DNA from: Gammaproteobacteria bacterium
Lineage (GTDB): Bacteria; Pseudomonadota; Gammaproteobacteria; Ga0077536
Reading direction: 5' to 3'
DNA: 64,000 bases
NCBI GenBank assembly: GCA_016209015.1
Contig: JACQWY010000004.1
Location: forward strand, 46,818 to 110,817
The notes under the pieces were generated by a model that had not been told where the DNA came from, ran no database searches, and saw only the letters and a list, made by a program, of their open reading frames with translations. Position 1 is the first letter of the stretch. The number at the start of each line of letters is the position of its first letter. Shown in pieces: positions 7,985 through 17,458 of this stretch. Made by a program: the position numbers and the translations under genes.

Positions 7985-10420
7985 ATGCCGCTTTTCGACC
8001 GTGCGCCGATTGTGAACGAGATCGCCGAATCCGTGATTCCCGCGAACGCCGTGCGCCCCCGGACCCGCTGGCGATCGCCGTTTGCTCTCGTGCTCGCGCT
8101 CGGTGCGATCGCGATCCTGCTCGTCGCGGGCCGCGCGCTGCTGCCGGATCGCAGCCTGATGCCGCTCGATCTCCTGCACCAGGGCCTGCTGCCCTGGGCG
8201 AACGACGTTCGCGAGCCCGGGTTCACGGACCAGTACGGCATCGACGTCGTTCAGGAATATCTTCCGACCTACACCTTCCTCGCGCGCGCACTGCGTGCGG
8301 GGCAGTTGCCGACCTGGAATCCCTATAACCGCGGCGGCTCGCCCCACCTCGACAATCCGGTGTCGATCCCGTTCCACCCCTTGTTGCTCCTGCTGATCTG
8401 GCTGTCGCCGGATCAGGTCTACGACTTCCAGGTGGTTCTGCACTTCGGCTTCGCCTTCCTCGCCATGGCGCTGTATTTGCGCGCCGCCCGGCTGCACAGC
8501 GGCGCCGTACTGTTCGGCGCGCTCTCATGGACGTTCTGCGCGTTCTTCTCGATCAACTGCCTGCACGGACGGAGCATCGCCGCGTTGAGCCTGCTGCCGC
8601 TCGTGCTGCTGTGCCTGGAGCGGTTTCTCGCGAAGCCGGAAAGCCGGCGTGTGTGGCAGCTCGGTCTCGTCCTCGGCTTCACGCTGCTGATCGCCGACCC
8701 CGCCGGCATCCTCGCGATGACGGTCGTGCTCGGACTGAAGCTCTTCGGACATCGCCTCTTCGAAGCGCCGTCGCTGCGCGGGAAGCTCGGCGGGATCGTG
8801 TGCGCGGGACTCATCGCCTGCGCGGCGGCGGCGCCGGTGCTCCTGTCGGAGGCGGAAGGCCTCGCGACGAGCGTGCGCGCATTCGAGTACGGCGGTCCGT
8901 ATGCGTGGTCCCAGTCCGTGCTCAGGACGATCGGCGGTTATCTCGCGCTGCTGGTCGCGACCGTGCATCCCTATGCGCTCGGCTCGAGAGCGAGCATCGA
9001 TGCCCTGAAACCGTTCGGATACACCATCGCGTTCATTCCTTTCGCCGGTACGTTCGCGCTGCCGTTCGCCGCCGTCGCGGCGCGCCGTCTGTGGACGGAA
9101 CGGCGCTGGCGCTGGGTCGTGCTGACGTTCGCCGCCGGTCTCGTGCTGCAGTACCCGTCCGTCGTCGCGGTCCTCGCGGATCGCAACGTGATCGTGATCG
9201 CCTTCGCGCTCGTGCTGGCCGCGGCGCTCGGCATGGATCGCTTCCTCGCGATGAACCCGGCCGAAATCCGCCGCAGCGCGAAGCTCCTGCTCGCGTTCAC
9301 GGGGCTCGCCTGGGCGGCGTTCCTGGCGCGCGAGCTCGTGCTCCACGAGTTCGGACCGCGCCTCCTCGAGACGCTCACCAAAGCCATCCAGGCGAATCTG
9401 TCAGGCTACCTGTTCGAACGTTATGCCGAGTGGAAGCTCGCGAGCGCCGGACGTTTTCTCGCGCTCCAGCATCTCTGGAGCGCACCGAACGTCCTGTTCC
9501 TCGCCGGCCTCAGCGTATTCTCGATCGCCTGGTATCGCGCCGCCCGCCGGCCGGTGCTCGTGCTCGCCTGTCTCGCGCCCGTGGTGTTCGGTGCCGCGAA
9601 CGTGCACGTCTTCGACGAAGTCCGCTACCCGCTGCCCTTGCCGGCGCCCGGCCTCGCGCTCGCGCCGACGGATCTCGCCCCGCCCCGCGTGCTCGTCGCG
9701 CGCGAGGGCGTCGACAACCGGCTGCTGCTCACGGCCATGCTCCCGCAGTTGTACGGGCTCGCGCAGGTGCGCGGTTACGGTTCCCTGTTTCCCCTGAACC
9801 CGGACGTGCTGACGAGCGAGCTCCCGCCGGAGCATCCGCTGTACGAAGTCGTGGGTGTGAACTATCTCGTCACCGCACGGGATTCGACGACGACGAGTCC
9901 GGCTTTCCCCGAAAAGGTCCACGGCGGCGACATGAACGTCTATGCGCGGACACGTCCCGCCTCGCGCTTCCACGTGACGGGGCGTCTGGTGCAGGTCGGG
10001 ACACGCGAGGCCGCGGCCGAGCGGGCGCGTGCGGACACCCGGGCTGTCGACGCGCGCAGCTTCTACGTCACGACGCTTTCGCCGGCCTATCGGGGCGAGC
10101 ACCCGGTCGCGGCGAAGATCCGCGTGCTCGACGAATCGCCGACGCGCATCGCGCTCGACGTGGAGGCCGATGCGGACGCCCTGCTCGTCATCGGGGACAC
10201 GCACTATCGCGGCTGGCGGGCGAGCATCGATGGCGCGGCGGCGGCGATCGATCCGGTCGACGGTGCACTGCGCGGCATCTCCCTGCACCAGGGACGCAAC
10301 GCGGTGCGCCTCGATTATGTGCACTGGCCCTCGCGAATCGGATTCGGCATGCAGCTCGGACTGTCGATCGTCGCGATCGGCGCCGTCGTGATGCGCAGGC
10401 GGCGCGCCGTATCTCGCTAG
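7985..10420 (+). CDS. YfhO-like polytopic membrane protein (putative GT-C-type glycosyltransferase)
   Basis: An 811-residue integral membrane protein with about a dozen hydrophobic segments and a C-terminal soluble domain. Motifs fit the YfhO family: PWANDVREPGF followed by QEYLPTYTFLARALRAGQLPTWNPYNRGGSP near the first external loop, and a C-terminal DTHYRGWRASIDG segment just before a final membrane helix. YfhO proteins are implicated in adding sugars to cell-envelope polymers using lipid-linked donors; that role here is inferred. The start at 7985 has only a weak GGA site upstream. It is divergent from the GT4 gene, so 7783-7984 should hold both promoters. Confidence 0.75.
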   Translation: MPLFDRAPIVNEIAESVIPANAVRPRTRWRSPFALVLALGAIAILLVAGRALLPDRSLMPLDLLHQGLLPWANDVREPGFTDQYGIDVVQEYLPTYTFLARALRAGQLPTWNPYNRGGSPHLDNPVSIPFHPLLLLLIWLSPDQVYDFQVVLHFGFAFLAMALYLRAARLHSGAVLFGALSWTFCAFFSINCLHGRSIAALSLLPLVLLCLERFLAKPESRRVWQLGLVLGFTLLIADPAGILAMTVVLGLKLFGHRLFEAPSLRGKLGGIVCAGLIACAAAAPVLLSEAEGLATSVRAFEYGGPYAWSQSVLRTIGGYLALLVATVHPYALGSRASIDALKPFGYTIAFIPFAGTFALPFAAVAARRLWTERRWRWVVLTFAAGLVLQYPSVVAVLADRNVIVIAFALVLAAALGMDRFLAMNPAEIRRSAKLLLAFTGLAWAAFLARELVLHEFGPRLLETLTKAIQANLSGYLFERYAEWKLASAGRFLALQHLWSAPNVLFLAGLSVFSIAWYRAARRPVLVLACLAPVVFGAANVHVFDEVRYPLPLPAPGLALAPTDLAPPRVLVAREGVDNRLLLTAMLPQLYGLAQVRGYGSLFPLNPDVLTSELPPEHPLYEVVGVNYLVTARDSTTTSPAFPEKVHGGDMNVYARTRPASRFHVTGRLVQVGTREAAAERARADTRAVDARSFYVTTLSPAYRGEHPVAAKIRVLDESPTRIALDVEADADALLVIGDTHYRGWRASIDGAAAAIDPVDGALRGISLHQGRNAVRLDYVHWPSRIGFGMQLGLSIVAIGAVVMRRRRAVSR

Positions 10421-10534
10421 TCGGTGCGCGGCATCGCGCGCGATGCGCGTTTTCCTTCGACACATCCTGTAACAATGGTCCACACACGAACGCATGCACG
10501 AACGGTAACGCGCCATACATCTCGCGACGTGGCG

Positions 10535-10563
10535 TTGACGGGTTTTTCGGGCCGGGGGATACT
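10535..10563 (+). promoter_or_regulatory. Sigma-70-type promoter for the epimerase gene
   Basis: TTGACG (10535-10540) and GATACT (10558-10563) are separated by exactly 17 bases. A start near 10570 would give a leader of about 65 bases before the ATG at 10636. This is a consensus match by eye, not mapped. Confidence 0.5.
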
Positions 10564-10635
10564 TCGGTCAGATTTGACTTGGCGGCGTTTGCATCGCGTA
10601 TGCACGCTTTGGTGCGGTGAGTCGGTGAGACCTCG

Positions 10636-11640
10636 ATGAAGATTTTCGTTAGCGGGATTGCAGGCTTTCTCGGAAGCCATTTCGCCGAGCGCATGCTCGC
10701 GCAGGGACACGAAGTCGTCGGCGTCGATACGCTGATCGGCGGCTACCTGGACAACGTGCCGCAGGGCGCGGTGTTCCATCAGAGCGACGCGGGAGACGTC
10801 GCCCTGATGCGCCAGCACCTGAGCGGGTGCGACGTCGTCTTCCACGCGGCGTGCACGGCGTACGAGGGGCTGTCGGTGTTCTCGCCGAGCCTCGTCACCT
10901 ACAACACCTTCCAGATCACGGCCTCGATGATCAGCGCCGCCATCCACAACAACGTGCGGCGCTTCGTGTTCTGTTCGAGCATGGCGCGCTACGGTTCGCA
11001 GGAAGTCGTTCCTTTCACCGAGGACATGACCTGCAACCCGCAGGATCCCTACGGCATCGCGAAGTACTCCGCCGAGCTGCTGTTGCGGAATCTGTGCGAG
11101 GTCCACGGCATGGAGTACACGATCTGTGTGCCCCACAACATCATCGGTCCGCGCCAGAAGTACGACGATCCCTACCGCAACGTCGCCGCGATCATGATCA
11201 ACCTGATGCTCCAGGGCAAACAGCCGATCATTTACGGGGACGGCAACCAGAAGCGCTGCTTCTCCTTCGTCGCGGACGATCTCCAGTGCATCGAGAAGAT
11301 GGTCCTCGAAGGCGGTCTGCACGGCGAAGTGATCAACATCGGACCGGACGAGGAGTTCGTGACCATCAACGAGCTGGCGCGCACGATCGCCGAGTTGCTG
11401 GATTTCGATCTCGATCCGCGGTACGTGCCCGATCGACCGCAGGAAGTGCGCCTCGCGAACTGCTCGGCGGCGAAGGCGCGCAGGCTCCTCGGTTACAGGA
11501 CGCAGACGTCGTTGCGCGACGGGCTCAAGGACATGATCGAGTACGTGAAGCGCCGCGGCGTGAAGCCGTTCCGCTACCACCTCGATCTCGAAATCGTCAA
11601 CGAGCTCTGCCCGAAGACCTGGAAGGACAGGTTGTTCTGA
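10636..11640 (+). CDS. NAD-dependent sugar-nucleotide epimerase (UDP-glucose 4-epimerase family)
   Basis: A 334-residue extended SDR protein. It has SGIAGFLGSH at the N-terminus for NAD binding, VFCSSMARYG, and YGIAKY as the YxxxK catalytic pair, then VPHNIIGPRQKYDDPYRNV and a sugar-nucleotide-binding C-terminal lobe. It belongs with GalE/WbpP-like epimerases and probably supplies a UDP-sugar for the surrounding polysaccharide locus. The expected catalytic serine/threonine is in SSM. It appears to be transcribed alone from a recognisable promoter at 10535-10563 and ends in a hairpin shared with the convergent SGNH gene. Confidence 0.8.
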   Translation: MKIFVSGIAGFLGSHFAERMLAQGHEVVGVDTLIGGYLDNVPQGAVFHQSDAGDVALMRQHLSGCDVVFHAACTAYEGLSVFSPSLVTYNTFQITASMISAAIHNNVRRFVFCSSMARYGSQEVVPFTEDMTCNPQDPYGIAKYSAELLLRNLCEVHGMEYTICVPHNIIGPRQKYDDPYRNVAAIMINLMLQGKQPIIYGDGNQKRCFSFVADDLQCIEKMVLEGGLHGEVINIGPDEEFVTINELARTIAELLDFDLDPRYVPDRPQEVRLANCSAAKARRLLGYRTQTSLRDGLKDMIEYVKRRGVKPFRYHLDLEIVNELCPKTWKDRLF

Positions 11641-11650
11641 GCCCGGACGG

Positions 11651-11669
11651 GGGCGCTCAACGGGCGCCC
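11651..11669. terminator. Short hairpin between convergent genes
   Basis: GGGCGC (11651-11656) pairs with GCGCCC (11664-11669) around a 7-base loop, just after the epimerase stop and overlapping the last codons of the convergent SGNH gene. There is no T run; the terminator role is tentative. Confidence 0.3.
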
Positions 11670-12898
11670 TGATCCCGCACTCCCGAAGCCGCGTTCCCTC
11701 CCGCCGTGCCCGCAGGCGCGACAGCGGCGTCCTGCTTCACGTCCCACCCCTTGCCCGCGATGTAGGCCTTCACGATGTCGGCGAGGAGCGCGTTGCCTTC
11801 GGCGTTGAAATGCCCCGCGCAGGAGCTGTTGTCGGCGATGAGATCGCAGTAGGGGCGCTCGCCGAGGCGCGCGGCGAACTCGGGCGTCAGCTCGAGATAG
11901 GCGATGCCGTGTGCATCGAGCGCCGCCATGACGGACTGCAGTGCGGACCTGCCGTGCTCCTGGTAGTAGCGGTACGACTGCGGCGTCGGCAGCAGCAGCA
12001 CGGCGCAATGCTTGTTCCGCGCGCGGCACTCGGCGCCGAACTGCGCGAAGATGCCCGTCAGGATGTCGAAGCTCGTGCTCGGATGGCCCGGGTTCAGGTA
12101 GTCGGACCAGCTCGGGCGCCCGCGCAGCCTGCTGACGACGCGCGTCTGCGTCGCCGCGCGCGCCAGCGTCAGGAAATAGGGAAACCGGATCGGGACGGGA
12201 CCGAAGCGCGATCCCGGCAGCAGCTTGTCGTCGGCGAGGAAATCCCGCGGCGCATCGAGGAAATGGTCGAGCTCGGCGAGCGGAATCTGCGGCATGTCGA
12301 GCAACGTGAGCCTGCCGTCCGTGAAGTCGAAGCGCGGCTTGAAGCTCGTCGGAAACACGCCGAGCGCGAAATACGCGTTGCGGGTGAGATTGCGCACGAC
12401 GTCCGGCGGGAAGAACCCGAGGAACGTGATCGGCGCGCGGTCGTTCGTGTTGTACTCGAAGCGCAGGAACGCCTGATCCGTGCCGTAACCGCCGACGCCG
12501 AAATTCGCGACCGGGCACCCGAGCAATCCGGACAGCACGGCGGACCAAGCCTCGGCGTTACCCACGTCGGAGCCGTAGGTGAAGGAATCGCCGTAGGCGG
12601 AGACGCACGCGTCGACGCGCTGTGGAAACGCCGGGACCGGCCGCGCGCCGGTCCGAGCGTAGTTCTCGCTGCCGATCTGCTCCGGCGGCGGCCAGCCGAG
12701 GCGCGGATCCCTGCGGCGCAGATAGTCCTCGTATTCCTTCGCGGATACGGCGGGGCGCGTGTAGAACAGGGACGTCGTGAGCGGCGAGTGCGCGAGGAAC
12801 GACACCAGCACATAGGCACCGCCTTCGAGCAGCGCGAGCGTGAAGACGAGCGACAGCAGAATTCCGCGGCCACGCCGCCACATCGTGCGCAAGCTCAT
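11657..12898 (-). CDS. SGNH/GDSL-type membrane-anchored protein
   Basis: A 413-residue protein with one N-terminal membrane segment (GILLSLVFTLALLEGGAYVLVSF) and a periplasmic SGNH domain. Block I is SAYGDSFTYGSDV, with VANFGVGGYGTDQAF and FLGFFPPDVVRN following. The C-terminal catalytic region reads CAGHFNAEGNALLADIV, with the histidine. The tail after ~residue 390 is Ala/Gly-rich. It starts inside the flippase stop (ATGA overlap), so the two are translationally coupled. A role in O-acetylation of the exported polymer is likely for this family in this setting, but hydrolase activity is equally possible. Confidence 0.75.
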   Translation of the reverse strand: MSLRTMWRRGRGILLSLVFTLALLEGGAYVLVSFLAHSPLTTSLFYTRPAVSAKEYEDYLRRRDPRLGWPPPEQIGSENYARTGARPVPAFPQRVDACVSAYGDSFTYGSDVGNAEAWSAVLSGLLGCPVANFGVGGYGTDQAFLRFEYNTNDRAPITFLGFFPPDVVRNLTRNAYFALGVFPTSFKPRFDFTDGRLTLLDMPQIPLAELDHFLDAPRDFLADDKLLPGSRFGPVPIRFPYFLTLARAATQTRVVSRLRGRPSWSDYLNPGHPSTSFDILTGIFAQFGAECRARNKHCAVLLLPTPQSYRYYQEHGRSALQSVMAALDAHGIAYLELTPEFAARLGERPYCDLIADNSSCAGHFNAEGNALLADIVKAYIAGKGWDVKQDAAVAPAGTAGGNAASGVRDQGAR

Positions 12899-14349
12899 GG
12901 CGCGCTCACGCCGGCCCGACGCCCGGCACGCGAGCGGCCGAGCGCCGACAGTATTTCTTCGGGTATGAGCCGGAACACGTGGACGAACGCCGCATAGGCC
13001 ATCACCGCGAACGGCACGACGAGCGGATTGCGATCGGCATGACTCAACTGCAGCGCCGCGAGCAGCGCTGCGTTCGCACCCACGAGCTTCAACCAGAACC
13101 CGAGCACGAAAGGATTGCCGGCGTGTACGAGCACGTAGCGCTGTTGCACGAGCAGCATCCAGACGTGGCTGACGAGCGCGGCCCAGGCGGCGCCGACCAT
13201 GCCGTGACGCGGGATGAGGACGAAGTTCAAGGCGATGTTGATGACCGCGGCCACTGCGGTGTTCCAGTAGGAGTGCTGCACGGTACCGGTGGAGAGGTTC
13301 GCCACGACTCCGATGAGGCAGTAAATCAGGATGACGAAGATCACTGCGAGGATGCCGACGACGCTGGCCGCCTCGGCGTAGTCCGCGCCGTACAGCAGCG
13401 TGATGATCGGGAGCGCGAGATACTGCGCCACCACGGCGACCGGGAAGGAGAGAACACCCGCGACCTCGGTGACGCACCGGATGGCGACGAGCGCGCCTTC
13501 CTTGCCGGCCCGCTGCTCGCGGGAGAGTATCGGGATCAGCGGCCACAGCGCGGTGACGGCGAGCATGCCGCCGAAGTCCAGCAGCTTATAGGCCGCCCCG
13601 TACAGGCCGGTATCGCGCGGTGTCGTCATGTAGCTCAGCATCATCACGTCGGCGCGCGTGTTGACGATGTAGAACAGCGCACCGACGCCGAGCGGTATCG
13701 CGAGCGCGGCAATCGATTTCAGCGCCTGCCAGCGGATGTCGAAGCGCGGTCGTACGACCCGTGTCGCGAGATGGAACGCGAGGATCGTGTAGAGCACGTT
13801 GCATCCGACCCACGCCCAGAGATAGTCGAGCAGCGGGACGTGCAGCCAGGGCAGCAGGACGAGGCTCACCGCGGCGAGGCTCACGCTGTAGAGGAGGCTC
13901 GCATACACGGAGTAGCGCGGGCGGCCGAATACCTGGTACACCGGGTCGAAGAAGCGCGATGCCACGAACGGAATGGAGATTGCGCACACCAGCAGCGGAC
14001 CGAGCAGCCCGCGATCCGCGAACGGTATCGCGGCCAGCGCGAGGAGCGTGGCCGCGAGCGTCGTCGCTGCGCGTATCACCAGGAAGTTCCCGAAGTAGAG
14101 ATCGGGCTCGGCGTGCGAATCCGTCGTCAGGCCGTGGGCGAGCACGGAGGTCGTGCCCAGATCCGCGAGCGTCGCCGCGATGTTCACGCAGGCCATCACG
14201 AACGTGTAGTTGCCGAAGTCGTTCGTGCCCAGCACGCGCGCGACGAGCACGAGACTCAGGAGGTTCGCGGCCACCGACAGCGCCCGGCTGATGCTCTGCG
14301 CTCCGGCGCTGGAGAGATACTGCTGCCATCGGCCCGTTGCCACCGCCAT
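12895..14349 (-). CDS. Polysaccharide flippase (Wzx/MATE-like)
   Basis: A 484-residue polytopic membrane protein with ~12-14 hydrophobic helices. It matches the polysaccharide biosynthesis/flippase family: N-terminal SISRALSVAANLLSLVLVARVLGTNDFGNYTF, central GVGALFYIVNTRADVMMLSYM and DTGLYGAAYKL. It would move undecaprenyl-diphosphate-linked repeat units across the inner membrane. It overlaps the SGNH gene by four bases at its 3' end and lies 116 bases downstream of the fusion oxidoreductase gene. In this locus it is the only visible Wzx-type candidate. Confidence 0.85.
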   Translation of the reverse strand: MAVATGRWQQYLSSAGAQSISRALSVAANLLSLVLVARVLGTNDFGNYTFVMACVNIAATLADLGTTSVLAHGLTTDSHAEPDLYFGNFLVIRAATTLAATLLALAAIPFADRGLLGPLLVCAISIPFVASRFFDPVYQVFGRPRYSVYASLLYSVSLAAVSLVLLPWLHVPLLDYLWAWVGCNVLYTILAFHLATRVVRPRFDIRWQALKSIAALAIPLGVGALFYIVNTRADVMMLSYMTTPRDTGLYGAAYKLLDFGGMLAVTALWPLIPILSREQRAGKEGALVAIRCVTEVAGVLSFPVAVVAQYLALPIITLLYGADYAEAASVVGILAVIFVILIYCLIGVVANLSTGTVQHSYWNTAVAAVINIALNFVLIPRHGMVGAAWAALVSHVWMLLVQQRYVLVHAGNPFVLGFWLKLVGANAALLAALQLSHADRNPLVVPFAVMAYAAFVHVFRLIPEEILSALGRSRAGRRAGVSAP

Positions 14350-14465
14350 TCACTTCGTGAGGCGGTCGGGCGATCGCCGGCGCGGGCGGATCGAGGAGAC
14401 GTGGGCGCCGGGATCCGTCACGCCGCGCGGCGCCGAAGCTGCCTGCGCTACGGCGTGGTGCGCCG

Positions 14466-16526
14466 CTAGCTCGCCCACTCGCGCTCCGCGCGCTCCTTCG
14501 ACGCGACCGGGCCGGCCGCTCGCGTCGAGCGCAAGGCGTTGCGGATTTCGGCGGCGATCTCCTGCGCGTTCGAGACGCAGGTGATGATCTTGCCGCCGAG
14601 CACCGACCAGCAGCCGAAGCCGTGGTCCGTCACCACGGTCGGGCGTCCGTCGAAGTCGTCGCTGTAGGCATACACGGTGCGCACGCCGATCCGGGACTCG
14701 ACGACTTTTGCGTCGGCCAGCGCCGGCAGATAGGTCGTGGCATGGCGCAGCAGATTGTGGCGGTTCGAGTCAGCGCGCGCCCACTCGGGCGCCGGCGCTT
14801 CCTCGCGCACGATGCTCTTCAGGACCGAATCGTGGATGCTCGAGAGCATGAACATCCGATCCTGACCCATGCTCGTGATGCTGGTGAACGGACCGTCGAG
14901 GATCGTCACCGAGACGCGCGGCAAATCGACCTCGAGCACGAGCAGCTCCACGAGATCGTGGCGCAGGGCACGGGGCGGGAACTGGAACCACTTCGCCGCG
15001 AGATTCCGGTTCGCGTAAGTCGCGTTGACGAGGAAATCGAAATCTTCGTGACGGACCTGCGTCCCGCTTCGGAACGTCAGACGCTTCTCGCCATCGGGAC
15101 CGAACTCGCCGTCCAGGACCTCGGTGTTGCGCAGGACCGTGATGCCGGGCTTGCTCGCGAGTTGCGATTCCAGCAGCGCCTTGAAGGCGTGATAGTCGAC
15201 GACCGATTCGTCCGTCTTCAGGCAGACGCTGACCGTGCCCTCGCGCAGAACGCCGGGCGGCGGATAGGCGTGCTCGAAGGACAGCCCGTTGCCCTCGCAG
15301 GCCGCGACATAGCGTTCGGCGGTGATCTCGCGGGCCGTGGCCGAAGTGCCGTAGTAGCAGTCGACGCCGGTATGGATGATTTCACGGTATCGCGCCATGA
15401 AGTCGTCGCGCGATTCCTTCACCTCGTCGACCGTCTGCGGGCTGCGCGGATAGTGGAAGCCCGAGTGGTGTCGCCATTGGTTGTAGAACGAGGCTTCGGT
15501 CAGGAGCTCGCCGTGGCGCTCGAAGACGGTCACGTCGCAGAAATCGCCGAGCTCGATCGCGCAGGTCGCGCCGAAGATGCCGCCGCCGATCACCGCGACC
15601 CGCGGCCGCGGCGATTCGGCGCGGCCGCTCGAGCCCGTGGCGGCGTCGATGACGGCAGCGGCCTTGTCCCCGTCCGGATAGGCCGGCGAGTCACCGCGCA
15701 AGAGGCTCAGGAAAGCGCACAATTCGTTGCGCAGTGCCGATTGTTCGGGCGCGAGGAATATCTTCTCGACGTCGTCGTCGTCGTTCGTATGGATGACGAT
15801 CGAATTGTCGATGAAATCGCAGAACAGCTTGCGATCGTCGTAGCGCAGATTCAGCGTCCTGCACTTGCGGCTGCCGCGCCAGCCCGTCTCCACCGTGGCA
15901 TTGACGGGACCCTGGTAGCGGATGCTCGAGGTGCAGGTGTTCGCATGCCTGATGTGCTGGCCGAAAACCGGCGCGACCCCGAACAGGTAGTCGATGATGT
16001 CGAAGGGATGCAGGAATTCCAGCCGCGGATCGAGGTCCTCGATCCCCGGTGTCGGGGGATTCGTGAACGTGCTCATGATCTGCTGCGGCAGCGTGCCGAC
16101 GCCGTCCAGGAGTCGCTTCAGCTCGTGCACCAGCGGGTGAAAGCGATAGACGTGGCCCACCATGAAGTGTCTGCCGTGGCTGCGGGCGAGCTTCGTCAGC
16201 TCGCGCGCGCGCCGGGCATCCATCGCCGCGGGCTTCTCGACGAGCACGTGGGTATGCGGCAGGCATCGTTGCACGACGTCGAAATGGGTATCGCTCGGCG
16301 TCACCACGTCCACGGCGTCGACGTCCAGCGCCAGCGCGGATTCCAGGTCGCTGAACGCAGGCACCCCGAACTGCGCCTCGACCTGTCGTCGCGAAGCTTC
16401 GGTACGGACGACGATGCCGGCGAGGATCGCCCGGCCTTCGGCGGCCAGACGCTGCCATTCCAGAAGGTGCTGCCGTCCGAATCGGCCGGCTCCGATCACG
16501 ATAATGCGGGGTGTGGTGCTGCTCAT
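14466..16526 (-). CDS. Fusion of Gfo/Idh/MocA dehydrogenase and DAO-type FAD oxidoreductase
   Basis: A 686-residue two-domain enzyme in one uninterrupted frame. Residues ~7-295 form a Gfo/Idh/MocA dehydrogenase with GAGRFG nucleotide loop (12-17), the VEKPA motif (96-100), HVYRFHP and a HPFDIIDYLFG segment. A short SGRAESPRPR linker leads into a second Rossmann domain, VAVIGGGIFGATCAIELG (~310-327), of a D-amino-acid-oxidase-like FAD protein that ends near residue 680. The fusion suggests coupled oxidation of a sugar or sugar nucleotide, perhaps for an unusual monosaccharide. It is minus-strand, upstream of the flippase. The substrate is unknown. Confidence 0.8.
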   Translation of the reverse strand: MSSTTPRIIVIGAGRFGRQHLLEWQRLAAEGRAILAGIVVRTEASRRQVEAQFGVPAFSDLESALALDVDAVDVVTPSDTHFDVVQRCLPHTHVLVEKPAAMDARRARELTKLARSHGRHFMVGHVYRFHPLVHELKRLLDGVGTLPQQIMSTFTNPPTPGIEDLDPRLEFLHPFDIIDYLFGVAPVFGQHIRHANTCTSSIRYQGPVNATVETGWRGSRKCRTLNLRYDDRKLFCDFIDNSIVIHTNDDDDVEKIFLAPEQSALRNELCAFLSLLRGDSPAYPDGDKAAAVIDAATGSSGRAESPRPRVAVIGGGIFGATCAIELGDFCDVTVFERHGELLTEASFYNQWRHHSGFHYPRSPQTVDEVKESRDDFMARYREIIHTGVDCYYGTSATAREITAERYVAACEGNGLSFEHAYPPPGVLREGTVSVCLKTDESVVDYHAFKALLESQLASKPGITVLRNTEVLDGEFGPDGEKRLTFRSGTQVRHEDFDFLVNATYANRNLAAKWFQFPPRALRHDLVELLVLEVDLPRVSVTILDGPFTSITSMGQDRMFMLSSIHDSVLKSIVREEAPAPEWARADSNRHNLLRHATTYLPALADAKVVESRIGVRTVYAYSDDFDGRPTVVTDHGFGCWSVLGGKIITCVSNAQEIAAEIRNALRSTRAAGPVASKERAEREWAS

Positions 16527-17458
16527 ATCCGTACGCTTCCCGTCGCTGTCGACTACCCCAGTGTGCTGTCCCGCGACGAGGCGCCGCGTTGCACGTGTCG
16601 TCTGCGCGCCGCGGTGCTGCGGATCTTCGCCGGTACTCCGACGGTGATGCCGCTCCGCGCAAGCTCCCGGCGAGCGTCGGAGCACATCATGCAACAGTGC
16701 ACTGGATCCCTGGTCATCGGAGCGGCGAAGAGCTCGTTCAGCGGCCATGCGGAAGAGCCCGAACCACTCGGTCCGGCCGGTAGATTAACCGTACATCACC
16801 GCGGCTCGCAATGGTCGGTATTGTGAACGCATCCAGGCAATTTCGCGCACTATTCCCGCCGTATCCCGGCATGCAGCGGCCGCGCGCGCAGCGCGGTGTG
16901 AAAACATGTTTTCGCTGCGGTACAGGACCGGTTTCGAGATCGAATCCGTGATAGCGCGTGCCTGCCCGGGGCGCCGTGAGAGCCGTCTGTCACCGGCCGT
17001 GCGCGACCGGGCAGCCGTCGAGTTGCATCGCCGAGCGGATCCGGTCGAAGCGCGGTCGAAGTGTGAACAAGTGTGGCGCTGCGCATCGCGGTCACACGCG
17101 CTCCGTCGCGGACACCTGCGAGCGCGCGGCAAATGCGAGCACCTCGCCACGAGCTCGCGCGGTGCGTCGGACTTCGCAGAAATGCGCCCGCAAATCGATT
17201 GCCTCGTCATCGGCGAGCGGCTACCTTTAGCGGCGAAAAACCGGTCGGCATGGCCGATCGTGCGTGCAGGGGCGGCGGTCGACACCGGTCGGACGCGGGG
17301 ACATCAGCCTCCTGCCGGCCCGCGGGCAGTCACCGTCACGGTGGATCGCATCCCGCCGGCGCCGGGGAGTCCGGCGCAACGGTCACTCCCTGAACGCCGT
17401 GCCGCGTGTCACCGGGCGATTACATCCGCCATCCAATCGAGCATGGGCGCCGACATCG
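16527..17458. other. Long intergenic region (932 bases) without a convincing gene
   Basis: Open frames of up to ~166 codons exist on both strands, but they are arginine/alanine-rich, lack domain-like sequence and fit the background of high-GC DNA. The region separates the divergent fusion-enzyme and ligase genes and so should hold their promoters. It contains one perfect 14-base palindrome at 16900-16913, reported separately. A small RNA or an unrecognised short gene cannot be excluded. Confidence 0.4.
16900..16913. promoter_or_regulatory. 14-base perfect palindrome, possible operator
   Basis: GAAAACATGTTTTC is perfectly self-complementary and stands out as AT-rich within GC-rich DNA. It lies 374 bases from the start of the minus-strand fusion enzyme and 546 bases from the ligase start. 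No regulator is encoded next to it, so the binding-site idea rests only on symmetry and composition. Confidence 0.3.

Noticed and set aside
16785..17285. A 166-codon minus-strand open frame in the gap between the fusion enzyme and the ligase
   Set aside because: Composition is Arg/Ala/Ser-rich with no hydrophobic core or motif, and no convincing ribosome-binding site.
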